NCBI RefSeq assembly: GCF_900188005.1
Contig: NZ_FZNR01000025.1
Coordinates: 1 to 64,000 of the forward strand
Length of the DNA stretch: 64,000 nt
Direction: 5' to 3'
Source of the DNA: Actinoplanes regularis
Lineage (GTDB): Bacteria > Actinomycetota > Actinomycetes > Mycobacteriales > Micromonosporaceae
Below the pieces are notes generated by a model, which ran no database searches, was not told the origin of the DNA, and was given only the letters and a program-made list of their open reading frames with translations. Made by a program: the position numbers and the translations under genes. This document shows, in pieces, positions 32,688 through 41,692 of the stretch. Numbering within the stretch: position 1 is the first letter of the stretch; the number at the start of each line of letters is the position of its first letter.

Positions 32688-35180
32688 ATGCCGACCCTGA
32701 CCCGTGCCGAGGCCGCCGAGCGGGCGTCCCTCGTCGACGTCGAGAGCTACCACGTCGACCTGGACGTCACCGGGGACAGTGAGACCTTCCGGGCTCGTAC
32801 CGTGACCCGTTTCCGGGCCCGCCCGGGCCGGGCGACGTTCCTCGAGTTCGAGCCGGCCGAGATCGCCTCGATCACCCTGAACGGGGAGCCGGTGCCGCCC
32901 TCCGCGGCCGCCGACGGCCGGCTCGTGCTCAGCGGCCTTGCCGAGGAGAACGAGCTGGTCGTCGACGCGACCATGCGGTACTCGAACAACGGCGAGGGTC
33001 TGCACCGGTACACCGATCCCGCTGACGGCTCGGTCTACCTCTACCAGCACCTGTTCATCAACAACGGCGGCCGGGTGCTGCCCTGTTTCGACCAGCCCGA
33101 CCTGAAGGCGTCGTTCCGGGTCAGCGTGACCGCCCCGGCCGACTGGACGGTCGCCACCAACGGGCGACTGGTCTCCCGCGACGGCGGGCGCTGGGAGTTC
33201 GCGCCCACCGAGCGGATCTCCACCTACCTGGCCAGCCTGATCGCCGGACCCTGGCACGTGCGCACCGACGAGCACGACGGCCTCCCGCTGGCGCTCTACA
33301 TCCGGGCCACGCTCGCCGCGCAGCTGGACGCGCAGGCCGCGGAGATCTTCGAGGTCACCAAGCAGTGCCTGGACCGGTTCCACGAGATGTTCGAGATCCG
33401 GTACCCGTTCGGGCACTACCAGCAGGCCTTCGCCCCGGAGTTCAACTTCGGCGCGATGGAGTACCCGGGCCTGGTGGTGTTCCGCGACGAGTTCGTGCCC
33501 CGCTCGACGATCACGGAGACCGAGCGCGAGCACCGGGCCAGCGTGATCGCCCACGAGATGGCCCACCAGTGGTTCGGCGACCTGGTCACCATGGCCTGGT
33601 GGGACGACCTGTGGCTGAACGAGTCGTTCGCCGAGTACCTGGGCTCCCGGGTGGCCGCCGAGGCGACCCGGTTCACCGGCACCTGGACCACGTTCGCGAT
33701 GCAGCGCAAGGCCTGGGGCCTGCGCGCCGATCAGCGGCCGTCGACCCACCCGGTCGCGCCGGCCGAGGTGGCCGACACCGACCAGGCGCTGATGAACTTC
33801 GACGGGATCTCGTACGCCAAGGGCGCCTCGGTGCTCAAGCAGCTGGTCGCCTGGCTCGGCGACGAGTCGTTCCTGGCCGGGGTCAACATGCACTTCGAGG
33901 CGCACGCGTTCGGCAACGCCACCCTCGCCGACCTGCTCGGGGCGCTCTCCAAGGCGAGCGGCCGGGACCTCTCCGGCTGGGCCGAGGTGTGGCTGCGCCG
34001 GGCCCAGGTGAACACGCTGCGGCTCGAGGTGGAGCGGGACGGGGACGTGTACCGCGAGGTGACGATCGTGCAGACCGCGCCGGACGGGTACCCGACGCTG
34101 CGCCCGCACCGGATCGGCGTCGGGCTCTACGACCACGTGGACGGTGCCGTGGTGCGCCGCGAGCTGATCGAGTCCGAGCTCGACGCGACCGGGCGGACCG
34201 TGCTGCCCGAGCTGGCCGGGGTGCGCGCCGCCGACCTGCTGCTGCTCAACGACGGCGATCTGGCGTACGCGAAGATCCGCCTGGACGACCGGTCGGCCGC
34301 GGCCGTTCCGCTGCTGCTGCCGCTGCTGACGGACTCGCTGGCCCGCGCGGTCATCTGGGCCGCGACCCTGGACGCCGTGGTGGACGGGGAACGCCCGGTC
34401 GCCGAGCTGGTCACCCTGGTGCTCGCCGCGCTGCCGGTGGAGACGGAGACGGTGATCGTCGAGGACGTGCTGCGCGCCACCCGGGGCCTGGTCGACCGGT
34501 ACGCCACCGAGGAGACCCGCCCGGCCGCCCTTGAGCTTCTGGCCCAGGCCGCCGACCGGCTGCTGGCCGCCTCCCCGGCCGGCGGCTCGCGGCAGCTGAT
34601 CGCGGCCCGCGGGCTGATCGGCGCCACCGTCGAGACCGGCCGGCTGGCCGGCTGGTTGGCCGGCGAGGGGCTGCCGGACGGGTTGGTCCTCGACGAGGAC
34701 CTGCGCTGGCTGATCCTGTACCGGCTGGCGGTGCTCGGCGCGGCCGGCGTGGACGCGATCGAGGCGGAGCTGGCCGGTGACCGTACGGCCACCGGGGAGC
34801 AGTGGGCGGCCCGGTGCCGTGCCGCGCTGCCCGACCCCGCGGCCAAGGAGGCGGCGTGGGCGGCGGTCGTCGGCGACGCCTCGCTCTCCAACCGGCTGGT
34901 CGAGCTCACCGCGGGCGGGTTCTGGCAGCCCGAGCAGCGAGAGCTGCTGGAGCCGTACGTGGCGCGGTACTTCACGGACATGCCGGAGATGCTGCGGATC
35001 CGGTCCGGGATGAGTGCGGAGAAGACCCTGGCCGCGGCGTACCCGGCGGTGATGGTCTCGGCCTCGACCCGGCGGGCGGCGGCCGGCCTGCTGGCCGAGC
35101 CGGAGGTGAACCCGCTGCTGCGCCGGGTCGTGCAGGACAACGACGACGACATGCGGCGAGCGCTGCTGGCGCGCGAGTGA
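32688..35180 (+). CDS. pepN: Aminopeptidase N (M1 family)
   Basis: The 830-aa cytoplasmic zinc aminopeptidase trims N-terminal residues from peptides. The exopeptidase motif is FGAMEYPG (a GAMEN variant). The zinc site is HEMAHQWFGD (His 289, Glu 290, His 293), and the third ligand is in NESFAEY, 18 residues further. An ERAP1-like C-terminal domain follows. I chose ATG 32688 (MPTLTRAEA), the usual start of this family; an ATG at 32676 would add four residues. A CATGAT hexamer seven bases before 32688 may be a -10 for a leaderless mRNA. Confidence 0.95.
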   Translation: MPTLTRAEAAERASLVDVESYHVDLDVTGDSETFRARTVTRFRARPGRATFLEFEPAEIASITLNGEPVPPSAAADGRLVLSGLAEENELVVDATMRYSNNGEGLHRYTDPADGSVYLYQHLFINNGGRVLPCFDQPDLKASFRVSVTAPADWTVATNGRLVSRDGGRWEFAPTERISTYLASLIAGPWHVRTDEHDGLPLALYIRATLAAQLDAQAAEIFEVTKQCLDRFHEMFEIRYPFGHYQQAFAPEFNFGAMEYPGLVVFRDEFVPRSTITETEREHRASVIAHEMAHQWFGDLVTMAWWDDLWLNESFAEYLGSRVAAEATRFTGTWTTFAMQRKAWGLRADQRPSTHPVAPAEVADTDQALMNFDGISYAKGASVLKQLVAWLGDESFLAGVNMHFEAHAFGNATLADLLGALSKASGRDLSGWAEVWLRRAQVNTLRLEVERDGDVYREVTIVQTAPDGYPTLRPHRIGVGLYDHVDGAVVRRELIESELDATGRTVLPELAGVRAADLLLLNDGDLAYAKIRLDDRSAAAVPLLLPLLTDSLARAVIWAATLDAVVDGERPVAELVTLVLAALPVETETVIVEDVLRATRGLVDRYATEETRPAALELLAQAADRLLAASPAGGSRQLIAARGLIGATVETGRLAGWLAGEGLPDGLVLDEDLRWLILYRLAVLGAAGVDAIEAELAGDRTATGEQWAARCRAALPDPAAKEAAWAAVVGDASLSNRLVELTAGGFWQPEQRELLEPYVARYFTDMPEMLRIRSGMSAEKTLAAAYPAVMVSASTRRAAAGLLAEPEVNPLLRRVVQDNDDDMRRALLARE

Positions 35181-35244
35181 CCTCGGGCGAAATTCCGGTT
35201 TTGTGGGGCTCAACCCCGTAGCCTGGTGCTACGGGGGTGAATGC

Positions 35245-36747
35245 GTGGAATGGTCCGCTGAACTGTCCAGCGGCCTGCTGCAGGCCGCACCGGACGCGAT
35301 CCTGGTCCTCGACGACGCGCGGATCGTGCTCGCCAACGATCGGGCCGCACAGATGTTCGGCTGGTCCAGCGCCGAGCTGGTCGGCCGTCCGGTCGATCTG
35401 CTCCTGACCGAGGAATCCAAGGCACTGGTGCCGGGACGCCAACGGCTGATCGACTCGGACCCACCGGGCTCGATCGGCACCGTGGTGACCAGCGCCCGCC
35501 GCCGGGACGGCACCGAGTTCCCGATCGAGTCGTCCACCACGATCGTCGAGACCCCACAGGGCCGGCTCGCGGTCGCGGTGGTCCGGGACATCAGCGAGCG
35601 GCTCCGGACCGAGGAGGAGAAGGCCAGGCTGCGGGCCGAGGCGCACGCGCACCGCAGCCAGCGGCTGGAGAGCCTGGGACAGCTGGCCGGCGGCATCGCG
35701 CACGACTTCAACAACATGCTCGGCGTCATCCTCAACTACGCCAACTTCGTGATCGAGGAGGCCGAGTCGCCCGAGCCGGACCTTTCGGCGATCGCCGCCG
35801 ACGCCCAGCAGGTGGTCCGGGCCGGCACCCGCGGCACCGACCTCACCCAGCAACTGCTCGCCTTCGCCCGGCGCGGGGTGGTGCGCCCACAGCCGCTCGA
35901 CCTCAACGCGACGATCGGCGACCTGCAGGAGACGCTGCGCCGGGCGCTCGGCGAACAGATCACCCTGCTCTTCCGGCCCGGCCGGGACCTGCCGTCGGTC
36001 ACCTGCGACCCCGGCCTGCTCGAACAGATGCTGGTCCAGCTGGCGACCAACGCCCGGGACGCGATGCCGTCCGGCGGCAACCTGGTGATCGACAGCCACC
36101 GGATGGGCGACCAGGTCCGGCTGCGGATCTCCGACTCCGGGCGCGGCATGACCGCGGACGTGCTGGAGCGCGCCTTCGACCCGTTCTTCACCACCAAAGG
36201 CAAGGGCGAGGCCACCGGGCTCGGCCTGGCCACGGTGTACGGCATCATCACCCAGGCCGGCGGCGAGGTGAGCCTGGCCAGCGAGCCGGGACTGGGTACC
36301 ACGGTCACCGTGCTGCTGCCGGCCGGCGCGGACACGGTGCCCCAGCAGGCCGAGGAGACGTCGGCCGCCCCGCTGGGACACGGCGAGATGCTGCTGGTGG
36401 TGGACGACGAGGCGGGGCTGCGGGACGTGGCCGGCCGGATCCTCACCGGCGCCGGATACCAGGTGCTCTCCGCGGACTGCGGCACACAGGCGCTACAGGT
36501 GGCGGCCGGTTTCCCGGGGAAGATCGACCTGCTGCTCAGCGACGTGGTGATGCCCGGGATGCTGGGCAAGGAACTGGCCGAGACGCTGACCGGGGTGCGG
36601 CCGGACACCCGGGTGCTCTACATGTCCGGTTACGCACAGCCGATTCTGGCCTCCCAGGGCACCCTGGATCCGGGTGTCGCGCTGTTGGAGAAGCCGTTCA
36701 CGGCCGATGACCTGCTGATGGCCGTACGGAAACGCCTGGACGGCTGA
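35245..36747 (+). CDS. Hybrid PAS-histidine kinase-receiver protein
   Basis: The 500-aa cytoplasmic protein has a PAS domain (about 10-125), a dimerisation/phosphoacceptor helix with His 153 (GGIAHDFNNMLGV), a HATPase (N-box NARDAM, G-box TGLGLATVYG) and a C-terminal receiver whose phosphate acceptor is about Asp 433 (LLLSDVVMPGM). The HDFNN H-box is that of the NtrB-like/HPK4 group. No membrane segment is present and no partner regulator gene is adjacent, so output must pass through other proteins. The GTG at 35245 has GGGGGTG upstream; a GTG at 35203 would add 14 residues. Confidence 0.9.
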   Translation: MEWSAELSSGLLQAAPDAILVLDDARIVLANDRAAQMFGWSSAELVGRPVDLLLTEESKALVPGRQRLIDSDPPGSIGTVVTSARRRDGTEFPIESSTTIVETPQGRLAVAVVRDISERLRTEEEKARLRAEAHAHRSQRLESLGQLAGGIAHDFNNMLGVILNYANFVIEEAESPEPDLSAIAADAQQVVRAGTRGTDLTQQLLAFARRGVVRPQPLDLNATIGDLQETLRRALGEQITLLFRPGRDLPSVTCDPGLLEQMLVQLATNARDAMPSGGNLVIDSHRMGDQVRLRISDSGRGMTADVLERAFDPFFTTKGKGEATGLGLATVYGIITQAGGEVSLASEPGLGTTVTVLLPAGADTVPQQAEETSAAPLGHGEMLLVVDDEAGLRDVAGRILTGAGYQVLSADCGTQALQVAAGFPGKIDLLLSDVVMPGMLGKELAETLTGVRPDTRVLYMSGYAQPILASQGTLDPGVALLEKPFTADDLLMAVRKRLDG

Positions 36748-36749
36748 TC

Positions 36750-36755
36750 TAAGCT
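36750..36755 (+). promoter_or_regulatory. Putative -10 element (TAAGCT) of nadD
   Basis: TAAGCT overlaps the end of the hybrid kinase gene region and lies 6 nt before the nadD GTG. No ribosome binding site is present, so this fits a leaderless transcript. Confidence 0.5.
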
Positions 36756-36761
36756 TTCCGG

Positions 36762-37367
36762 GTGTCGGGCAGGCGGATCGGGATCATGGGCGGGACGTTC
36801 GATCCCATCCACCACGGCCACCTGGTCGCGGCGAGCGAGGTGCAGGCCCGTTTCGAACTGGACGAGGTGATGTTCGTCCCGACCGGGCAGCCGTACGAGA
36901 AGGGCAAGGTCTCGCCCGCCGAGGACCGCTACCTGATGACGGTGATCGCCACCGCCTCCAACCCGCGGTTCCACGTCAGCCGGGCGGACATGGACCGGGA
37001 CGGGCCCACCTACACCGTCGACACCCTGCGCGACATGCGGGCCGTCTACGGCCAGTCCGCCGAGCTCTTCTTCATCACCGGCGCCGACGCGCTGGCCCGG
37101 ATCATGTGGTGGCGGGACGCCTTGACCATGCTGGGTCTCGCGCACTTCATCGGCGTCACCCGGCCCGGCTTCGAACTCTCCGCCGCGGACCTTCCGGCCG
37201 ACCGGGTGACCCTGGTCGAGGTGCCGGCGATGGCGATCTCGTCGAGCGACTGCCGCCAGCGGGTCGCCAGCGGTCTCCCGGTGTGGTACCTGGTCCCGGA
37301 TGGTGTCGTGCAGTACATCAACAAGCGGGGCCTCTATCGGGACTCGGGGATTGCCGGACTCGCGTGA
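36762..37367 (+). CDS. nadD: Nicotinate-nucleotide adenylyltransferase
   Basis: NadD converts nicotinate mononucleotide and ATP to nicotinate adenine dinucleotide in NAD synthesis. The 201-aa protein has the nucleotidyltransferase start GIMGGTFDPIHHGHLVAA (the (H/T)xGH motif is HHGH). The C-terminal motif SSSDCRQRVASGLPVWYLVP corresponds to the family ISSTxIR region. The GTG start lies 6 nt after TAAGCT. It is followed by rsfS, the usual order. Confidence 0.97.
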   Translation: MSGRRIGIMGGTFDPIHHGHLVAASEVQARFELDEVMFVPTGQPYEKGKVSPAEDRYLMTVIATASNPRFHVSRADMDRDGPTYTVDTLRDMRAVYGQSAELFFITGADALARIMWWRDALTMLGLAHFIGVTRPGFELSAADLPADRVTLVEVPAMAISSSDCRQRVASGLPVWYLVPDGVVQYINKRGLYRDSGIAGLA

Positions 37368-37407
37368 GAGACTTGACCAGTCACTGAACCCGACCGAGGG
37401 GACTCTT

Positions 37408-37812
37408 TTGCCCGTCACTGAACGCGCCCTGGAACTGGCGATGACGGCCGCGCAGGCCGCCGCCGACAAGAAGGCGCAGGAAATCTCCGTCATCGACGTC
37501 GCCGATCAGCTCTACATCACCGACGCCTTCGTCATCGCCTCCGCGTCCAACGAGCGCCAGGTCACGGCGATCGTCGACGCCATCGAGGAAGCCCTGGTCA
37601 ACCTGCCGGAGAAGGCGAAGCCGGTCCGGCGGGAGGGCGAGCGGCAGGGCCGGTGGGTGCTGCTGGACTACGTCGACATCGTGGTCCACGTGCAGCACAG
37701 CGAGGAGCGCGAGTTCTACGCCCTCGACAAGCTGTGGAAGGACTGCCCGACCATCCCGTTCGTCGACCGTGACATGGTCGACGCGGGCGCGGCCGGCACC
37801 GACCTGCAGTGA
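37408..37812 (+). CDS. rsfS: Ribosome silencing factor RsfS
   Basis: The 134-aa RsfS/Iojap protein binds L14 and blocks subunit joining during starvation. Family motifs are visible in ISVIDVADQLYITDAFVIASA, RRREGERQGRWVLLDY-like sequence (here VRREGERQGRWVLLDY) and DIVVHVQHSEEREFYALDKLW. The TTG start has GAGGGG seven bases upstream, so I prefer it to the earlier in-frame starts that overlap nadD. The GTGA overlap couples it to the phosphatase gene. Confidence 0.96.
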   Translation: MPVTERALELAMTAAQAAADKKAQEISVIDVADQLYITDAFVIASASNERQVTAIVDAIEEALVNLPEKAKPVRREGERQGRWVLLDYVDIVVHVQHSEEREFYALDKLWKDCPTIPFVDRDMVDAGAAGTDLQ

Positions 37813-38441
37813 CCACCCGCCTGATCGTCTGGCGGCACGGCAACACCGACTGGAACGCGAGCCACCGCGTCCAGGGGCAGACCGACGTGCCGCTCAACGA
37901 ACTCGGCCACCGGCAGGCGGCGGAGGCGGCGCGGCTGCTGGCGACGACGCGTCCGGACGCGATCGTCGCCAGCGATCTGCGGCGCGCCGCCGACACGGCG
38001 GCCGCGCTGTCGGCGCTGACCGGGCAGGCCGTCAGCTACGACGAGCGGCTCCGGGAGCGGTTCTTCGGCGCCTGGCAGGGCCTGACCACGGCGACGGTGG
38101 CGGCCACCCGGCCGGACGAGTTCGCCCGTTGGAAAGCCGGCGCCGACGTTGTCGGTGGTGACGTGGAGACCCTCGACGATCTGGGCAAACGGGTCAGCGA
38201 CGCGCTCCAGGACGCGTCTGCCCTGGCGCCCGGCGGCGTCGTGGTGGTCGCCACCCACGGCGCGGCAGCCCGTCAGGGCCTCGGGCATCTGCTCGGCTGG
38301 CCTCGCGAGCAGATGCGTACCCTGCGGGCGCTGCAGAACTGCCACTGGGTCGAACTGACCCACGACGAGGGGCCGGGGTGGCAGCTGGGGGCCTACAACG
38401 TGGGTGCCCACGCCGAACAGCCGGTTCCCCCGGCGGTCTGA
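37809..38441 (+). CDS. Histidine phosphatase family protein, GpgP-like
   Basis: The 210-aa cytoplasmic phosphatase has the catalytic RHG motif WRHGNTDWN near residue 8, an early LRERFFGAWQGL segment, and the second histidine in ATHGAAARQGLGHLL. In mycobacteria the gene after nadD-rsfS is Rv2419c, glucosyl-3-phosphoglycerate phosphatase (GpgP), which makes glucosylglycerate. The same position and size suggest that role here, but other phosphoglycerate-mutase-like substrates remain possible. The GTG overlaps the rsfS stop. Confidence 0.85.
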   Translation: MTTRLIVWRHGNTDWNASHRVQGQTDVPLNELGHRQAAEAARLLATTRPDAIVASDLRRAADTAAALSALTGQAVSYDERLRERFFGAWQGLTTATVAATRPDEFARWKAGADVVGGDVETLDDLGKRVSDALQDASALAPGGVVVVATHGAAARQGLGHLLGWPREQMRTLRALQNCHWVELTHDEGPGWQLGAYNVGAHAEQPVPPAV

Positions 38442-38476
38442 CGGAACCGACCAGTGACTGGGAGCGTCCAACCACC

Positions 38477-38887
38477 ATGATCCGTCGAAACGCCGTACCC
38501 GCCGCCCTGTTCCTGCTGCTCGTCGCCGGCTGCGCGAACTCGCAGGACGGCGCCGGGTCAACCTCGTCCGGCTCGATTCCGTCCGGCGCCGTGCCCTCGT
38601 TCTTTGCCGAGCCGTCGCCGTCCGGCGTCCCGGAGACCACGAAGACCGGAAAGCCGGCGGCCGGCACCACCACCATCTCCGGCACGGTCACCGCCGGGGT
38701 GGAGCCGAACTGCCTGCTTCTGCAGGAGAAGGCCACCACCCACCTGCTCGTCTTCAAGGACGAGACGCTGCGCGCGGCCGCCGCCGTCGGCAGCAAGGTG
38801 CAGGTGACCGGGACGCCACAGCCCGGCATGATGTCCACCTGCCAGCAGGGTGAGCCGTTCCTGGTGTCCTCGGTCACCCCGGGCTGA
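38477..38887 (+). CDS. Small secreted lipoprotein of unknown function
   Basis: The 136-aa product has a lipoprotein signal (MIRRNAVPAALFLLLVAGC; lipobox LVAGC). A Ser/Pro/Gly linker follows, then a compact domain starting TTISGTVTAGVEPNCLLLQE and ending PGMMSTCQQGEPFLVSSVTP. The pattern resembles a small OB-like beta barrel (GTVTAGVEPNCLLL...VQVTG), with two cysteines that could pair. No family name can be given. It begins 35 bases after the phosphatase gene. The stretch before the ATG has no strong ribosome binding site. Confidence 0.8.
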   Translation: MIRRNAVPAALFLLLVAGCANSQDGAGSTSSGSIPSGAVPSFFAEPSPSGVPETTKTGKPAAGTTTISGTVTAGVEPNCLLLQEKATTHLLVFKDETLRAAAAVGSKVQVTGTPQPGMMSTCQQGEPFLVSSVTPG

Positions 38888-38909
38888 TCCCGAACGGGCT
38901 TTCGATCAG

Positions 38910-38915
38910 TAGAGT
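38910..38915 (+). promoter_or_regulatory. Putative -10 element (TAGAGT) of the degV gene
   Basis: TAGAGT fits the -10 consensus and ends 6 nt before the ATG at 38922, again the geometry of a leaderless mRNA. Confidence 0.5.
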
Positions 38916-38921
38916 TCGTGC

Positions 38922-39770
38922 ATGACCATCGCGGTCGTCACCGATTCCACGGCTTATCTGCCCGCCGAGCTGAACGGGCGATATGAGCTGACCATCGTGC
39001 CGCTCACCGTCGTGATCAACGGCTGGGACGGTCTGGAGGGCCTGGAGATCTCCCCGGCCGAGGTCGCCCGGGCGCTCGGCGCCCGGCGCTCCTCGGTGAG
39101 CACCTCCCGGCCCGCCCCCTCCCAGTTCGTCGAGGTCTACCAGCGGTTGCTGGACGGCGGGGCCGACGGCGTCGTCTCCGTGCACCTGTCCGCCAAGCTC
39201 TCCGGCACGTTCGAGGCCGCCCAACTGGCCGCCGCCGAGGTCGGCCCGCGGGTTCAGGTGGTGGACAGCGGCACCGCGGCGATGGGTCTGGGCTTCCCGG
39301 CGCTGGCCGCCGCCGCGGCGGCGGCGCGGGGCCAGGATCTCGACGCGGTACGACGGGTCGCGGCCGACCACGCGAAACGGGTCAGCACCTACTTCTACGT
39401 GGACACGCTGGAGTTCCTGCGCCGCGGGGGCCGGATCGGGGCGACCTCGGCGCTGGTCGGGACCGCGCTCTCGGTCAAGCCCATCCTGCACGTGGCGGAC
39501 GGGGCGGTGGTCGTGCGGGACAAGGTGCGTACGGCCGGACGGGCACTGAGCCGGCTGGTCGACCTCGCGGTCGAGGCGGCCGGGCCGGGGGAGGCCGACA
39601 TCGCGGTGCACCACCTGGGCACCCCGGAACGGGCGACGGCGCTGGTCGACGCGATCACCATGCGGCTCGGTGACCGGCTGCGGGACTGCTATCTCACCGA
39701 AGTGGGTGCCGTGGTGGCCGCGCACACCGGGCCGGGCCTGGCCGGTGTGATCGTGCACCGCCGTGACTAG
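38922..39770 (+). CDS. DegV family fatty-acid-binding protein
   Basis: The 282-aa protein is a full DegV/FakB-type protein. TDSTAYLP at the start and SVSTSRPAPSQF and SAKLSGTFEAA further on line the fatty-acid carboxylate site of the family. RRGGRIGATSALVGTALSVKPIL is the conserved middle segment. Such proteins present fatty acids to the kinase FakA where one exists; no FakA gene is in this window. Its stop overlaps the stop of the convergent minus-strand gene. Confidence 0.93.
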   Translation: MTIAVVTDSTAYLPAELNGRYELTIVPLTVVINGWDGLEGLEISPAEVARALGARRSSVSTSRPAPSQFVEVYQRLLDGGADGVVSVHLSAKLSGTFEAAQLAAAEVGPRVQVVDSGTAAMGLGFPALAAAAAAARGQDLDAVRRVAADHAKRVSTYFYVDTLEFLRRGGRIGATSALVGTALSVKPILHVADGAVVVRDKVRTAGRALSRLVDLAVEAAGPGEADIAVHHLGTPERATALVDAITMRLGDRLRDCYLTEVGAVVAAHTGPGLAGVIVHRRD

Positions 39771-40804
39771 GGCCAGCTCAGCGCACGCCAGCGGGGCGGG
39801 TTCAGCTCCTCCACCGGGATGAGGTCCAGGTCGCTCCAGAGCAGTATCCGGTCGCCGGCCAGCACCTCGTCGGCGGCCGGCAGCAGGACCGGGGTGTTCC
39901 GCCCCCACAGCGCCTGGGTGCGCCAGCCGTCCCGGTCCGAGCCGACCAGCCGCACCTCGGCGGCGCCGGGCAGCTTCGCGGCCTGTTGCCGGTACTCCTC
40001 GACGGCCAGGATCCGTTCGGCCCGGGACACCGGGTGATGCAGGGGGTGGCCGGGCGGCGCCGGGTAGGGGATCGTGCGGCCGTCCTGGTCACTGACGTAC
40101 GCCATCGGGGTCAGCGACCGTGAGGACTTCGCGTAGATCTCCTCGGCCTGCGCGAACAGCGCCGGCAGCAGGTCGGTGCCGTCCGCGGTGACCAGCAGCG
40201 TTCCGCGTTCCGGGGCGAACGCCACCGGGCGGCCGCCGACCTGCCCGGTGAGCCGCTCCAGCCAGCCCGGCAGCAGCAGGTGCGAGGTCCAGTAGGAGTT
40301 TCCGTCGTCGACGAATCGCACCACGACCGGCCGGTCCGTGGGATTGCCGTGCAGCACCGCGCCGGGCAGATTCGCGCGGGCGGTGCCGAACACCCGGTCG
40401 GCGGTCACGTTCCAGGTCGCCAGTTGGGCCGGGGTGACGTACGTGATGGTCTCGGGATGATCGACCACGACGAACTCGGACAGGAACGGCAACGCCGGGC
40501 GGTGCAGCGGCGCGCCCGGCGCGGCGCCGCGTAACACCGGGCGCAGCATCGGCGCGGCGTCCGCCCAGTCCGCCGGGAGATTTCTGGTACGAAGGACGTC
40601 CGCCAGATATCCGCCGAACTCGCTGCGACCGCGGCCGAGCAAGGGGGCGAGCGGCAGGATGGTGGTCTCGGTGTCGCCGGGCACCCTGAACCAGACCTCG
40701 AAACCGGCCGAGTTGTAGCGGGCGCCCGGGATCCCGGCGCGGCGCAGACGCCGGATGACCCGGCGGGCCAGCTGGGCGCGGGCGACCCTGCGGAACAGCC
40801 CCAC
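39767..40804 (-). CDS. Conserved hypothetical protein, 345 aa
   Basis: The product has a basic N-terminus (LFRRVARAQLARRVIRRLRR) and no signal peptide or membrane segment. One stretch reads ARYNSAGFEVWFRVPGD and another SLTPMAYVSDQDGR. The fold might be related to DUF1444-like proteins, but I cannot support that firmly and give no function. It starts eight bases after the stop of the methyltransferase gene on the same strand, so the two are likely cotranscribed. It converges with degV. Confidence 0.7.
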   Translation of the reverse strand: MGLFRRVARAQLARRVIRRLRRAGIPGARYNSAGFEVWFRVPGDTETTILPLAPLLGRGRSEFGGYLADVLRTRNLPADWADAAPMLRPVLRGAAPGAPLHRPALPFLSEFVVVDHPETITYVTPAQLATWNVTADRVFGTARANLPGAVLHGNPTDRPVVVRFVDDGNSYWTSHLLLPGWLERLTGQVGGRPVAFAPERGTLLVTADGTDLLPALFAQAEEIYAKSSRSLTPMAYVSDQDGRTIPYPAPPGHPLHHPVSRAERILAVEEYRQQAAKLPGAAEVRLVGSDRDGWRTQALWGRNTPVLLPAADEVLAGDRILLWSDLDLIPVEELNPPRWRALSWP

Positions 40805-40812
40805 GGCGCTGC

Positions 40813-41586
40813 CTATCGTCTCGCGGTGATCACACGGGCGTCGAGATCATCATCGCTGAGGACGGCAGACGTCAATCCGTTCCCATCGACGACGGTGATC
40901 GCGGCCTGGATCTGGGCCGCAGTGATCTCGGAGAGCAGGAGCCCACCTTCCGCCAGCCAGTCCCGGGCCTGCGCCACCACGGCGCGGAAGACGGTCAGGC
41001 CGTCGTCGCCGCCGTCCAGGGCGGTCCGGGGCTCGTGGTCGCGGGCCTCGGTGGGGAGGAACGCCAGGTGACGGGTCGCGACGTAGGGGACGTTGGCCAG
41101 CAGGACCGTGATCCGGCCGCGCAGTCGCGGGGGCAGGGCGGCGAAGAGATCGCCCTGGTGGACGGTCGTCCCAGCGCCGGTCTCCATGTTGTCGCGAGCG
41201 CAGGCGACCGCGACCGGATCGACGTCGGCGGCGTGCAGGGTGATGCCGGGGACCTGATGGCGGACGGCTAGGCCGAGCGCGCCGGAGCCGCAGCAGAGAT
41301 CCACCACCAGTGGATCGCGCTCTTCTTTCACCCTTTCGATGGCTAATCGGACCAGAAGCTCGCTGCGGACGCGGGGGACGAAGACGCCGGGGCGGAGGCG
41401 GACCCGGACGCCGCAGAAATCGGCGTAACCGACCACCTGTTCCAGCGGCTCACCGGCGCAGCGGCGTCCGACCAGCACGTCGAGAGGGGTCCCGCCCGCG
41501 GCGGCCTCGGCCAGCACCTCGGCCTCGTCCTCGGCGAACACGCAGCCGGCGGTGCGGAGCCGGAGGATCGCCTCTTCTCTGGTCAC
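40813..41586 (-). CDS. PrmC-like protein glutamine methyltransferase (TIGR03704 type)
   Basis: The 257-aa class I SAM methyltransferase resembles PrmC/HemK, which methylates the GGQ glutamine of release factors. It has the N-terminal helical region, the SAM motif VVDLCCGSGALGLAV, and ADVDPVAVACARDN. The catalytic NPPY of true PrmC is NVPY here, the variant seen in the TIGR03704 family. This makes it a relative whose target is unknown, not the main PrmC. I chose GTG 41586, which has AAAGGA 8 nt upstream; a frame start at 41631 lacks one. Confidence 0.85.
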   Translation of the reverse strand: MTREEAILRLRTAGCVFAEDEAEVLAEAAAGGTPLDVLVGRRCAGEPLEQVVGYADFCGVRVRLRPGVFVPRVRSELLVRLAIERVKEERDPLVVDLCCGSGALGLAVRHQVPGITLHAADVDPVAVACARDNMETGAGTTVHQGDLFAALPPRLRGRITVLLANVPYVATRHLAFLPTEARDHEPRTALDGGDDGLTVFRAVVAQARDWLAEGGLLLSEITAAQIQAAITVVDGNGLTSAVLSDDDLDARVITARR

Positions 41587-41692
41587 ACGCCGTCCTTTAG
41601 CAGATCCGGGAAGATCGTGGGCGGCGTCCACAGTGCCGGGCCGTCCACAGGGGAGCCGGTCTCGTCCGGGCGGAAGTCACAGACTCCATCCC

